Source: Panaeolus papilionaceus (Eukaryota > Basidiomycota > Agaricomycetes > Agaricales). From it: a DNA stretch of 64,000 nt. This document shows, piece by piece, positions 37,701 through 48,698 of the stretch (within the stretch, counting starts at the first letter, position 1; each line of letters opens with the position of its first letter). The stretch is taken from assembly GCA_015501605.1 (NCBI GenBank), contig JADNRZ010000043.1:62001-126000 (forward strand), given 5' to 3'. The position numbers were made by a program, and so were the translations under genes. The notes beneath the pieces are model-generated. The model was given only the letters and a program-made list of their open reading frames with translations, did not search any database and was not told where the DNA came from.

Positions 37701-38260
37701 CTTGTCTTCTTACTCTTCTTGCGTTCTCTTTTTACGCTTCTTTTCTTTTCATTCAATCATTTTCGCTCTCTTGTCTTCTGTCTCTCGCGGTCTCTGTCTT
37801 TGTTGAAGAAGGACTTGGCAGTTGACGTTTACATTTGACCACGCCTAGAGACGTTTTGAACCCCGTCAGACGTCCGACTGGATCCCTTGTCAACCACCAC
37901 CATCACAGAGAGGCGTCAGCGACGACGGACATCGAGCCAGCTTTCTTTCATTCACTCATTTGAACGATTCCTTGCATATATCATCCACATTTCACTCATC
38001 TATCACCCACCTCGCTTGGACGACGCCCACCCACCATCGTCGAGCAGCCAACGAAAGTCGGATAAACCCCGCCACGATCTAGCCAACCACGCGCCATCTC
38101 GCCCTTTTGTGGTCGTTCCTGACACACGCCGCGTTTTCGCCGACGTTTTTGGGTATTCAGACTTGATATAGTGGTGTGTTTTTATCCATCCATCTCGTTT
38201 TCATTCAAAACTGATCAGTGGATTGTGCAGTATAACAATAGCACAGTACCGGCAGTAGAG
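34715..38260. other. Long gene-poor spacer
   Basis: 3.5 kb without a recognisable gene. Several open frames of 70-120 codons exist on both strands but lack domains and good splice partners. The last 600 bp before 38260 are pyrimidine-rich (TTCTTTTCTTTTC type), typical of a fungal promoter and 5' leader for the large F-box gene. Confidence 0.5.
35043..35090 (+). repeat. Dispersed repeat, copy 2
   Basis: Counterpart of 32182-32234 (GGCGTTCGTTTCGGCC, TCGAGGGAGA, CAACCA, GCACTTAAAG). Sequence on either side is not shared. Confidence 0.6.
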
Positions 38261-41200
38261 ATGCATGCTCAGAGGCCCAATACAAAGAGGTATGCCCCTC
38301 TCATGTCCCCCTTCTCCAACCCCTCTTTTTTTCTTCCTTCCTTCTTTTCATCTTTCTTTTGTTTGCTTCCTCCCGCCCTCCTCCGTCCTCTCCATTCCCG
38401 GATCCGCACTCGCCCTATCCCGCCCATCCGCCTTTCCGGTCGGGTGTTGCTGATACCGTGTGGTCCATTTCCTTCCTCGCACGTTCCTTTTCTTTTCTTT
38501 TGATTTTATTTTCTTTATTTTCCGTGATTATTCATTTTCTCGTTCTTGGCTCATGCGCCGCGCCATGCCTTGCCGACCCCGCATTTCCTTGTGCCTTGAT
38601 TTCTCCGCCTCCATCTCCATAATTTCACATTCCATCATAACATTGCAAATTGGGTTTTGGGTTTGCTTGCGTTTCATTGCATCGCCGTGCCTGGCCCGTG
38701 ATCATCCTGCCCCCTGCTGCCCCGTGTGAGTACGCTGTGGATGGATACGTTGGGCGATGTGGATGATGGAAACGGTGTAACGACGTGTATGTGATGAGGC
38801 GGTTGCAGGTTTGGGTAAACGTGTGTGTGTGGGGAGACCGCCACTGCGCCCATATCTCATTCAACGCTGTGATGCATTGGCGTGGTTTTAATTTGTGTAC
38901 TATTCCTTTTTTTTTCAATTCACTTTGTTGGATGGATTTTTTCTGTTCTTTTCTTTTCTTTTGTTGTGTTTGAATTGGGTTTGACGCCACAACGCCACGA
39001 CGGATGGAAAGGGCGTGGTGTGGTGTGGGTTTTATGACATTTAATTTAATTTAATTTGCCTTTTGGATGATCGGTCGTCGCACCGATGCGTTTCCTTTTT
39101 GTATTGTTATTTTTCTTTTGGATTTTTCCCCAACCCACATTTCATTGCGCTCGCCCATGCGAGATGTCGCACCCCTATCTCAAAGGGTGCGCTGGGTTTG
39201 AATCTTGAGTTGTCCACGATTGGATTGGAAGGTGGTTTGCGACGTGGTCCTTGAATTTGACGTACTTGTTCTTGATCTGATGGAGGGAGAAGACGTGGAT
39301 TGATAGATGGAAGGTGGATGGTGATGTCATCAGTCGCTTGTTTGTGGAATGTGTAGAGGAAGCAGATGCGCGGTGCCCCTGATTGACAAGTGACGTTGTT
39401 GGTTGCGGTGATATTTTTGGATGTGTCGTCTCGTTGCGGTTCCTTTGGTTCTGGTGTTGAAAATGTTCATGATTTGATTCTTTCTTTTCCTTGCTTCTTC
39501 GTTGTTTTGCTTTCGTTTATTCGTTTCTCACTCCCTCCTTTCCTCGTTGACGACTTAGAGGAATTCATAACTAACGAATCGCGATTTTATTAGGTCTATG
39601 CCTTCATTGCGCACCATGTTCGCGTCTTCGTCGTCAACCCCTGGATCTAGGCCTAGCACGAGTACTGGAATAGGTTCGCGTTCAACAGCTGATGAAAATG
39701 AGAGAACGAGGTTGGCGAAAAGGTATGTGTCATTATATCAACTCCGTCCTTTTCATGTACTAAACTCTTTCCGTTAGGTCTATGCCCTCACTAAAGGCTC
39801 TGTTCTCGTCGCAGTCAACCGTCAACCTTTCATCTCAATCAACGCTCAACTTGACGACGACGCCTGGACTCTCAGGGTCATCTTCGAATGCAGCGTCGTC
39901 GCCTTCGACTTCACCTCCCCCACCCGACTCATCCGCAGCATCCCTCGCCATCGCTCTTCCTCCTTCACAACTCACCAAACGTCCCAATCACCCTGTCCTC
40001 CCCACACCGCCCTCATCGCCATCGTTCCGCCGTCTCAAACATCACGCGAGTCGCCTTTTACTTCGCTCGTCTGCACCCAGGACGTCGATGTCGAATAAAC
40101 GATACACACCGTCGTTACCTGCGGAGTTGTGGTTGTTGATCTTGCGATTTGCGTGCATGCCGCCGTATATCAAGCCAGGAAGTGACGGGGGGGAGGTGTT
40201 GGTTGATCCTTTCGATCCCTTCTATTCGTCGCTGCGGGCTTCTGCTTCCTCGCACGATTCTCTTGTTGATTGTGATGATGTCGAAGATCACGCTCAGAAA
40301 TGCTTCCTCACCACGCCCTCATCGACACTGCTCCATACGCACTTTGGTGTGCGGCTTTCGGCGTATGATCAACTGGTGAAGTGGAAAGCGGGGTTGTGTA
40401 GGGTGAGCAAGGAGTGGAGGGATGTGGGGCAGGTTGTGCTGTGGGAGGATGTGTGGATTGGAAGGGGCCGAGAGGGGAGGAGGGTTGCGGGGAGGTTGGG
40501 GGGTGATGCGGGAGTGTTGGATGAGGGGGTTGTCGTGTCTGCCGGGAGGGAAAAGGAGAAGGGGAAAGGGAAGGCGAGGGCGAAGAGGGGGTTGAAGGGG
40601 CTGTTTAAGCGGGACCGCGATCATCCTTCCACCGCGGACTCTGCGCTTACACATAATCGCTCCCCCACCACTCTCCCCCGTCTCTCCACCACCTCGTCCC
40701 TCTCGCACCCCTCCTCCAAATCTACGAACCCAGGCACATATATCAAGAGACTGCACGTCGAGACCCTGCCGCTGGATAAATGCTCCCCGCATGATTTGTT
40801 GCTCATATTGCAGCACTGTCCGAATTTAGAGGTGTTTGAGGATTGGAGGAGCGTGAGGCGGGCGATGTTTAGGTTGGTGGTGGGCGGGGATGAGCGGGTG
40901 CCGTTTGCGAGTGAGGGAATGGGGAGACATGTTGCTGGTACAGGAGGAGGAGGGGATGTGAAGACGGATGCGATATTGTATGCGCTGTTGTATCCTGGTG
41001 GAAGCGAGGGACGAGCGAGGCCGTTGAAGAGGGTGTGTTGGACGAATTATGATTATGATGTGGGCGATTTTGAGAGGGGCGTGGAGGTGTGGAGGGGGAT
41101 TGAGGGGTTGGGAGGGGTGGGGTGGATGGGGGGGGTGAGCGGAGCGAACGCGAGTACGAGGGGTGGTGATATCACGAAGGGGAAAGGCGGATACAATGAA

Positions 41201-42676
41201 AGCGGAGGGTTGAGGGGACTTGAGAGGGTGGGGAAAGAGCTGGAGGTGCTCGAGATTTGTTTGTTGGGTGGGGATGTGGATTTGAGTGAGCGGAGGAGGA
41301 GGAGGGAGGAGGGGAGGAGAGCGGGGAGGTATAGGAGGAGGGGGGAGGGTGGTTTGGGTGGCTCTGAGATGGGGATGTCGACGCCTACGTTGGGCATGGG
41401 AGTGAGCGGTGCGAGTCTTGCGAATCTGGAGTTGGAGCTTCAGATGAACGGCACTTCTTCGACTTCGATGCACGACGCCCAAGCCCAATCCTACACCCTT
41501 ACACTCCCTGCACTGTCGTCCCTCAAGGCCACCCTCGATAACGCCACCTTTTTCATCCTCTCCACGTGGGATTTGCCCGTGTTACGAAATCTGAGCGTTA
41601 TCGCTGCTGATTTTGGGTATGCCGGAAAGGGGTTCAAGAGGTTTTTTGAGGTGCATGGGGGCAAGGTCAGACAGTTGGAACTGGGGCATTCGAGTGGGGA
41701 GGTGGAGGAGTGGTGGGTCGTCGGTGGGAGGGAGAGTTTGAGTCATGACGCGAATCATCATCATCATCAACCAGTAAACCCACACGCCAACCCCAATAAC
41801 CAGCCTCCCAATACGGATGCTTCCTCCTCGCCGTTTGCGGTCCCGCTTAACACGTACTGCCCCAATCTCACCGAATTCATCTGTTGTGCGGATGCTGAGT
41901 GGAATTGGACGAGTCCGGATTGGATTGCGCCGCATGTGTTGATGCCGAGACATGAGGGGTTGGAGGTGATTGGTGTACGGGGGTTGGAGAGGAGGCTGAG
42001 AGGGGATTTAGGGGAGGCGGTGGGGAGGAGAGGAGGGGATGTTGGTGCTACTACCCATGCGCAGCATGCTCCTGGGATGGTTGATGATACCCCCGATATA
42101 GAGGATGCACAAGGAGGAAGAGGAGACGAGGTAGGGGAGAGGGGGATGAGCCTGCGTGCGGCGTTGAGGCTGAGAGGGTTGAGGGAAGACCCGTATTTTA
42201 TGCTCCTGCAGCAATTTGGGAGCTTGTTGAGGCGAGAGGCGTTCCCGGGCCTGTTGAAGGTGAGGGATATGAGTCCTGAGAGTGATTGGGTGAGGAGGGT
42301 GGGGAGGATGGGTGAGGGGGTGCCGTCGGTTGGGGCGATGCTCGTTACTGGTGCTATGACTTCGACGATGGGTGCTGGTGCTGCGATGAGTTTGAGTGCG
42401 GCTGCGCCGACGCCGACGCCGAGGAAGATGACGAGGGAGGAGGTTGTGGCGCGTGCGAATGGGAGGATTGTGGGTGCCTTTTGGGAGAGGGTTGTTGAGA
42501 GGTGTGAAGCGAGGGGTGTTGTATTGGAGGATTGGAGAGGGGGAGAGGTTAGGAGGGGGGCGGTGGGGCGATGTGATCGAGAGGAAGGGAAGGCATGTGT
42601 AGGGGGGGGGTTGGATTTTACTTTTGGGTTTTGGGAACACATACTATCTCGGGGATTTCTTTTGGTTTTGATTTGA
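38261..42676 (+). CDS. Large F-box protein (about 1018 residues) with a 1.3-kb first intron
   Basis: Exons 38261-38289, 39594-39722 and 39778-42676. Exon 1 encodes only MHAQRPNTK. Exons 2 and 3 both begin with the same RSMPSL start (RSMPSLRTMFASS, RSMPSLKALFSS), a probable exon duplication. A split F-box begins near residue 166 (LPAELWLLILRFACMPP) and resumes after an acidic insertion (LCRVSKEWRDVGQVVLWEDVWI). The body is very rich in Gly, Arg and Glu, with long purine-rich coding stretches and open frames on the opposite strand. The C-terminal part contains the LREDPYFMLLQQFGSLLRREAF block copied at 32.3 kb. Possible SCF adaptor; the acidic and Gly-rich parts look disordered. Introns inside the long last exon cannot be excluded. 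Confidence 0.7.
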
Positions 42677-43320
42677 TTCGACGGCATTTTCTAGTCGTCG
42701 TGGTCATTTATCCCCACTCTTAGATTTTCCATTATCCTTTCTTTATCTCGACGGTTATCATTATATCACTCAAACATTTCATTCTTCCTCTTTTATATAC
42801 ACTTCAACTCCATATTATATCAGGACATTTTCTATCATTCACATACATACTTAAACTAGATACATCATTCATTCACTCATTCATTCATTCACTCGTCCAA
42901 TTTTTATGCAGTTGTTTGTTCGGTGGTTAGTGGAGAGTCGATTTTATGGATTCATATAACTCTAAGTCGAGAGGGAATTGAATATTGAGATTTGTGGGTT
43001 GGATTAATTTTCTTGGGTTTTCATGGGTATTAAGTTTTAACGTGGGGTCAGGTAATTAAAGGATGGAGTGTGTCAATGTATTAAGTCGTCTAAATACTCT
43101 ACAAAATGAGTGAAGTGTAAAACAAGAAACAGAGGTTAAACGACAAGGAATTCGAATCAGCGAACACTGAAAAGCGAGGAGAAAGACACAAGAACGTGGA
43201 AATTGAACAAACAAATGAAACAAAACAAAGAAGAGAAATATAGAGTTGGGAACTCGATGTGGTGAAGAGGAGGGGGACGGAGGTGTCATTGGATTGGGAT
43301 ACACGGTCGATTATTCAGTA
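42677..43320. other. 3' region of the large F-box gene, no gene recognised
   Basis: AT-rich, with a CATTCATTCA iteration near 42860-42895. It ends at the TA flanking the outer transposable element. Confidence 0.5.
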
Positions 43321-43406
43321 CTGGGTGACCTTCCACAAGCATATCTTGAAATAATATCTTCAAACCGGCGACATAGGTTCAGGGTAAGAGACATCTTCAA
43401 ACCTTA

Positions 43407-43442
43407 AATCTAGAGGAGGGGTCGGTACCCCCTCTCTAGATT
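43407..43442. repeat. Hairpin inside the outer element (left)
   Basis: AATCTAGAGGAGGGG and CCCCCTCTCTAGATT form a near-perfect stem around a TCGGTA loop. A similar hairpin lies in the right arm at 47754-47785. Confidence 0.65.
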
Positions 43443-43968
43443 CTAAATCCTCGAATATTTGTTTAAAACCGTGACTTACAAGCCCGTTTTGGCAGATAGT
43501 CCGGGATCCGGAAGGGACGCTGAGTGCTTGCCTTATTGGGCTCCGACACACTACCTCGAGTGGTAACCCTGGCTTCGTCCCCACCATTGACGACTATGCC
43601 CCTCCCTCCTCCCTGTGCATGTATCCTTCATCGACATACATTTTTATAAATAAATTTCGACCCTCACAAGGCCATTTTATTTGACCTTCACCCATTTCGC
43701 GAAGGGTATCAAGTAAGATTTTCACCCCGAACTGAATATATCTTGGGGCACTGGCTGAGATAATGCCGAAAACCTCTTGCAATATGTACTCTGCTGTGGT
43801 TGAGTTTAGAAAATGAAGAACAAGACCTTCATCATCATCCCATTTGTAACTCATAACTGCCCAAAGGGTAGTATAGATCACTCGAAAAACATATGTTATA
43901 TCTGCTGGGTCCCAGTGACCGCGTTCCCTGTTGTTGACCCCTAAGTCTATTACCCCCGAAATAAGATA

Positions 43969-46900
43969 GGGCTCATGCAAACTCGACTAAGGCTTCACGT
44001 GGTGTCACAATGTGACCAATATCATGTGATGGCTTTTCAAAGGGCGGCTCCACGATCAAATCCATCATCAGCGATAGCGACCATCTCCTACAACTCCCTC
44101 CTCTTCTCCGTCTCTTTATATCACTCCTAGTCTATAATCAATACATAGACCTAATATCTAAAGCTGTTAAATATGGTGAATATTGTAAAATTAGGGACTA
44201 AAATTGCCCCACAAATTATTAATCTAATGCTCATGATAGTCAACTCCGAGACTCGAGTCATACACCAGCTCCAGCAATAACAAAAGCAGGTTCACAATAT
44301 CCTACTACACCAGCATCTTCACATTCCTTCAAAATACCAACAGGAAGAACCCGATGACCACGATATTTCTTACTAGCATAAGCAGCTTGTGCCCCATTCA
44401 ACCCTTTCCTGTATGCATCCGTATGACGAAGTGCTCGTGCACAGAACCTGATTAAAGGTGAGACCAACCGCACATGTAAAATATTAACCCATACCTTTTT
44501 ATTGACAGAAATTGTTAGAAGTGAATAAAATGTAGAGGGGGAGAAAACCAAGAAAAACGAGGGAGGACACAGATAGAGACACAGACACAGACACCTAGTG
44601 GCCACAACAGAAGTACGGAGTACAACGGCAAGTTGGATTATTAGCTAAACTACCGAATATGTACATCAACGTAGCACGTGAGCCACCAGCTGCTCACATG
44701 ACCTATTCTAACAGAAATGGCACTGAATCTAGTGCCTCGACAACGTTCCTCTCCAAATCTGCCTCCCGGGATGAAGGAGGAAACTTTCAGTAAGTTCTTT
44801 TCGCAGCGCCCCAGCATTGTTCGATCGGATTGAGTTCAGGATGGAATTTAGGGAGAAAGATGACCTTATACCCTCTTGCTTCGCATTCCTGTTCCAAAAG
44901 AGATTTAATGCTGACAAAATCTGGTTGATTGAACAGCATTCTTCGACAACAACAATCTGTGGCACCAGGCTTGCAGCGAAACGATTCACATTCAGCATTT
45001 TTGCCAGAAACGTTGTATCCGCGCTCTTCTAAAATTATTGCCATTCCTTTGAAGATGCCTGCCTGCAGGTGTCCGTCGGGGAAGTAAAACTCCTGCTCTC
45101 AGCCATCAGCAAACGTTCCATTAGCCATTCGCGCCTTTTGCTTTTGAAGTTTTCAGTCAGGACCATACATGGGCTTACCATCCTCGCCCAACCTGTTTTT
45201 CTGGACACCGAAATTTGTTTCCATGCACCGGGACGGGCCTTTTGGCATTCTTCGAGCTGAAAGTGCATCATCTGCACGTTTACGGTGAGTTGTTGCATTG
45301 TCAAATATGAGAACATGCTTTTCATGCAGATGATGTTTATCAAGGATATCCATTGCTCGGTGTGCCTGTGCTTGCACATCCTCGTTGGTGAAGTATCCTT
45401 GTCTTTCAATCCCAGCCTTGAACAATACCCGCGCAGATTCAGTGCGATCAGGAGATCGCAACCAGCCGTAATCAGCGGAAACAAAATCTGCGACCATGAG
45501 TGATGGTCCCTCGCCCTTTGCACGGGGTACTGCTTTGTCTTTAGCATGCACCCAGCCCACTTTGCGTTGGTCATTCGTATAGAATGTGGATTCGTCATGG
45601 TACCAGAAGACATGAACATCCTCATATGGTCGTGGTCCATCCTCCATGTCGTGGGGCCAGTTTTGCGGGGCGAGTTCATTCCCATTGTTATCATAAGCAC
45701 GTGTTTTCGACTCGTATTTGGCCATCTCAGGCAGAAACACGTCCTGTCGGTAATCTGTGACATCTTTGTGCTCATGACCGTCAACATACTGACCTGATGG
45801 TTCCTTTGTCCAGCGATAGTCAAGTTTGTTCATCCACTGCCTGGCAGTTGCAATGGAAATTGGCCGCTTCATCTTCCATTGCTCAAGCACGTCTGCTCAC
45901 TGTGTATACCGCATTAGGTGCTCAGCAGTGACATATTTGCCAACACTCTGTAGGTAGTTGTTTAGTTCTTGTTTGAAATCTTCATTGGTGATGAGTGTAT
46001 TGGTCCAGGCTCCATACAGGTTTTTTGGATAACTCCGAGTGCTGATAAACTCGCGTGTCCATTTGCGCAGGTTTTTTGCCCAATAGGTTCCACGTTTTGA
46101 CGCATGAGCAACCTGGAGTGATGCCGCAATCCATGGTGCTCCGTGGTTGGGGTCAACATAGGTCCACAACAGCATCTTCATGCCCTCTAGACGGCTTCGT
46201 GTAATTGCATCCATCTCTCCTGCGGTATCCTTGTAACGTGAACCTTTAACATCCCTTTTCGGCCGCAGGATGTTTTGTAGGTCGGTGAGTGCTTCTAGCG
46301 CTGCAAGCTTGTCTACAGGAAGGTAATTGTTCTGATCCACGTCGTCAGTTACAGGGGTCATAGTTGGGTCATCCTCAGATTCATCTTCTACAGTGGGTGC
46401 ACCATTCTCCTTTGATTGTGGCTTCTGTAAAATAGCATTCAGCTTCTCCATGGCTACTTCGTGTTCTTGATTTGTTGAAAAAGCATTCTGAGTTTCTTTT
46501 ACTGCACTTTTTTTGGCAGCGAGGTACATTTCCCGATGAGCAGAGATTGGCATGCAGTTGAAAAGATCTTGAGTAAATTGTGCATTTTGAAGAGAAACAA
46601 CTGCGCGTGTGTTCACATTTTGGGCTATTTGCCGAGTCAAGTAGTAATCCTTCATGAGGCTGTCAACCGAGATATCAATAGACTCCAGCAATCCTTCAGT
46701 AGGGCTTTCAAACTGGATGTGCGGTGGGTGTGTTGTTTCCATATTGCTTGTTTCATCATCACTAATGTCTCCATCATCTGTAATTGGCAGATAATCAATG
46801 CTATCCCTAGGCTGGCTAGCATGTGATGCCATATCTACGTCGTCCAAGATACTGGGTGCATGGTGGTGAGTAGTGCTTTCTGCAGAGCCTGCATTGTCCA

Positions 46901-47507
46901 CATCCATTGACATGTCATCTCCAGTTGCCAGCTGCAAAAGTGGCCTTGTGCTGCCATTATCAGAGAAGCGGTTGCTCAGTGGGGTTATTCCTGTCGCCTT
47001 TTTGCTCTGTATCTGTTCAGGACGATGGTTTGTAGCCTGCAATAAATTGTTCAAGCTCCGGATTCTGGAATGTGAATTTATGGATGTAATTAAGCTCACT
47101 TTTGTGGTAGGCTTCTTTATCTTGTCCTTGAGAGCTTTTAAGGAAGCCTTGACACTTTTAAGACCAGAATTGGCTCTACAGGCCAGCCTGCGTTTAGAGA
47201 GAACCATGTTAACACAAAGCAATAGAGTGCTTTAGCACGACAGAAGGGGCACCTGGATCATTGCCATCAATATGCCCCTATCTTTGAGCCCTCGTTCTTA
47301 CAGCTCGTGTTTAGCCTTCAAATGTCCACAAATAATAATTAAAATGACGCAGAAACGTGAAGAATTGTATTTTCTATTACTCTGTGAAGATACATTTTTT
47401 TTATTTGAAGGTTGTAAGGCTAAACACCCGAAATACGGTTGGCCCCTGCCAAAAGTCACTTTTTGTCACTTTTTGATCACGTGGCTTAGTCGAGTTTGCA
47501 TGAGCCC
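43969..47507 (-). mobile_element. Inner Tc1/mariner-type (DDE) transposon, 3.54 kb
   Basis: Perfect 23-bp inverted repeats (GGGCTCATGCAAACTCGACT... at 43969-43991, complement at 47485-47507) with a TA duplication on each side (43967-43968, 47508-47509). The flanks add six more palindromic bases, so the empty site was the palindrome ATAAGATATCTTAT. Subterminal CACGTG occurs at both ends. It carries one transposase gene on the minus strand, full length but with four in-frame TGA codons. Insertion was into an open frame of the outer element. Confidence 0.85.
44258..47207 (-). pseudogene. DDE transposase, full length but with four TGA stops
   Basis: Coding parts 47207-44713 and 44447-44258 (895 codons). 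N-terminal 430 residues: basic start (MVLSKRRLACRANSGLK), then acidic disordered sequence. Catalytic region: VFWYHDESTFYTNDQRK (first Asp), HVLIFDNATTH (second Asp) and FLPKFHPELNPIEQCWGAAKR (Glu), the IS630-Tc1-mariner order. About 159 residues separate the second Asp from the Glu, with a Cys-rich insert (CESFRCKPGATDCCCRR). C-terminus HTDAYRKGLNG...KKYRGHRVLP. I recall a widespread mushroom transposon family with these motifs. In-frame TGAs lie at 45897, 45153, 45099 and 44787; there is no frameshift and no other stop. As read it cannot make a full enzyme. Confidence 0.85.
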
Positions 47508-47753
47508 TATCTTATATCTAACCTAAATGTCTTCGATGTGCTTCTGGTTCTGAAGACGAATTTGAAGATTTCGTAACTACCCTGATTTCGAACTCCGAAA
47601 TACTCGTTTGAAGATATTGGATGACTTTCCGTAGCGTTTAGGATCCTAGATTTTGATTCTAAACATCCAAAAACGTTCAAACTTGACGTTAGCCGAGATG
47701 CCGCAGCCTTAATGGGGACGAGTGGAGCAAACATACCCAATTCCAGATTTTAG

Positions 47754-47785
47754 TCTGGAAGAGGGCTCAGGACCCCTCTTCCAGA
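47754..47785. repeat. Hairpin inside the outer element (right)
   Basis: TCTGGAAGAGGG and CCCCTCTTCCAGA form a 12-bp stem. A further TTCCAGA/TCTGGAA pair lies just before it (47741-47760). The stem resembles the left hairpin of the outer element. Confidence 0.65.
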
Positions 47786-48047
47786 TTGAAAACTACATTT
47801 CAGACTGCTTTCGTGTATGAAAAAGGTAATTCCTTGATGGCCCTCGACCACTTTTGGCATTCTCCCTGCAATGAGCTCCATCCTCATCAAATTTGTCTTG
47901 TCTTTCGTTGTGTCCTGTGGTTTAGAGTGCTAAATACTAAATATTCAGAGTCCGCTCGCTTACAGGTCTGGAATTTTATCTAGAATCCTAAATCCTACGG
48001 AAAGTCACCCATTAATTCAAGATATGCTTGTGGGAGGTCACCCACTA

Positions 48048-48698
48048 TAACTGGTACCATTTACATATGTGCCCACAAAAGGAATTTAATCTGGCTTTTT
48101 ATGATCATTGCGGCTTGTTACAAGAATCCCGGAGCACCCCACTTCTCCATGGTGCATTGTAGGTCCAGCAAAATTACAGTTGCCTAAATCATGTTCAGTA
48201 ACGCATGACACACAGGCCGTTGCTAACATTGATGCATGATGTGTAACGCCTCTCAGCTGGTTGCCACATACGGTCCTCTACAGTATAGGTACACTTAGAA
48301 TATAAAATTAATGCAAAATCCTCGTTTTTACGAGTTATGGAGCTCATCAACACACCCTGTTGGCGGTTTATTCACTTTTCAGCTTAGCACAGATGATGAT
48401 GTCATTTGTGCTCAAGAATTACACGAAATAATATAATAAATTTTTGGGTGGATGTATTATATTACATACAATGTACATACTGCATTTTGGTATTTTGAAG
48501 CACGTTCACTTTTGGTGGTGTAATCCTTCGATGAACAAGTCCTTGCATATCGGGTACTGGTAGCTTGGTGCAAGCCCCTTCTGCGAAGGCACCACCGCTC
48601 CGAGCCTACGCGACATCAAGCTGTTATATAACTTTGTTCATATTTGTTCCTGCTGATGGACTCCCTCCCCCTCGTCCCTCTCCCTCGGATATCAAAAC
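48048..48698. other. Spacer, no gene recognised
   Basis: AT-rich sequence between the transposon cluster and an F-box gene, with no feature identified. Confidence 0.5.

Larger units (their letters stand above)
43594..47740 (-). pseudogene. Open frame of unknown function split by the inner transposon
   Basis: Two pieces, 47740-47508 and 43968-43594, are open on the minus strand. Removing the transposon and one TA copy joins them in one uninterrupted frame: ...TFRLDI, then R from AGA, then YLISGVIDLGVNN... The left piece looks coding (GHWDPADITYVFRVIY, RYIQFGVKILLDTLREMGEG). After the stop at 43594 the frame stays open for another 75 codons to 43360. No domain recognised. It may be the cargo of the outer element. 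The true start is unresolved, because sequence before 47740 includes hairpins and no convincing exon. Confidence 0.55.
43321..48045. mobile_element. Outer inverted-repeat element, split by an inner transposon
   Basis: Ends are 30-bp inverted repeats with 28 matches (43321-43350 and 48016-48045, core TGGGTGACC and CCACAAGCATATCTTGAA), each flanked by TA. Without the inner 3.5-kb transposon it would be about 1.18 kb. It contains two similar hairpins (43407-43442 and 47754-47785) and a minus-strand open frame interrupted by the inner element. No transposase of its own is recognised, so it was probably moved in trans. Confidence 0.7.

Noticed and set aside
40826..42687. Several 100-300 codon open frames on the minus strand
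   Set aside because: Shadows of the purine-rich coding strand of the large F-box gene; rich in Pro, Ser, Leu as expected from antisense.
45153..45890. Separate 245-codon gene starting at 45890
   Set aside because: It is in the same frame as the upstream part of the transposase and is separated from it only by one TGA, so it is part of that gene.
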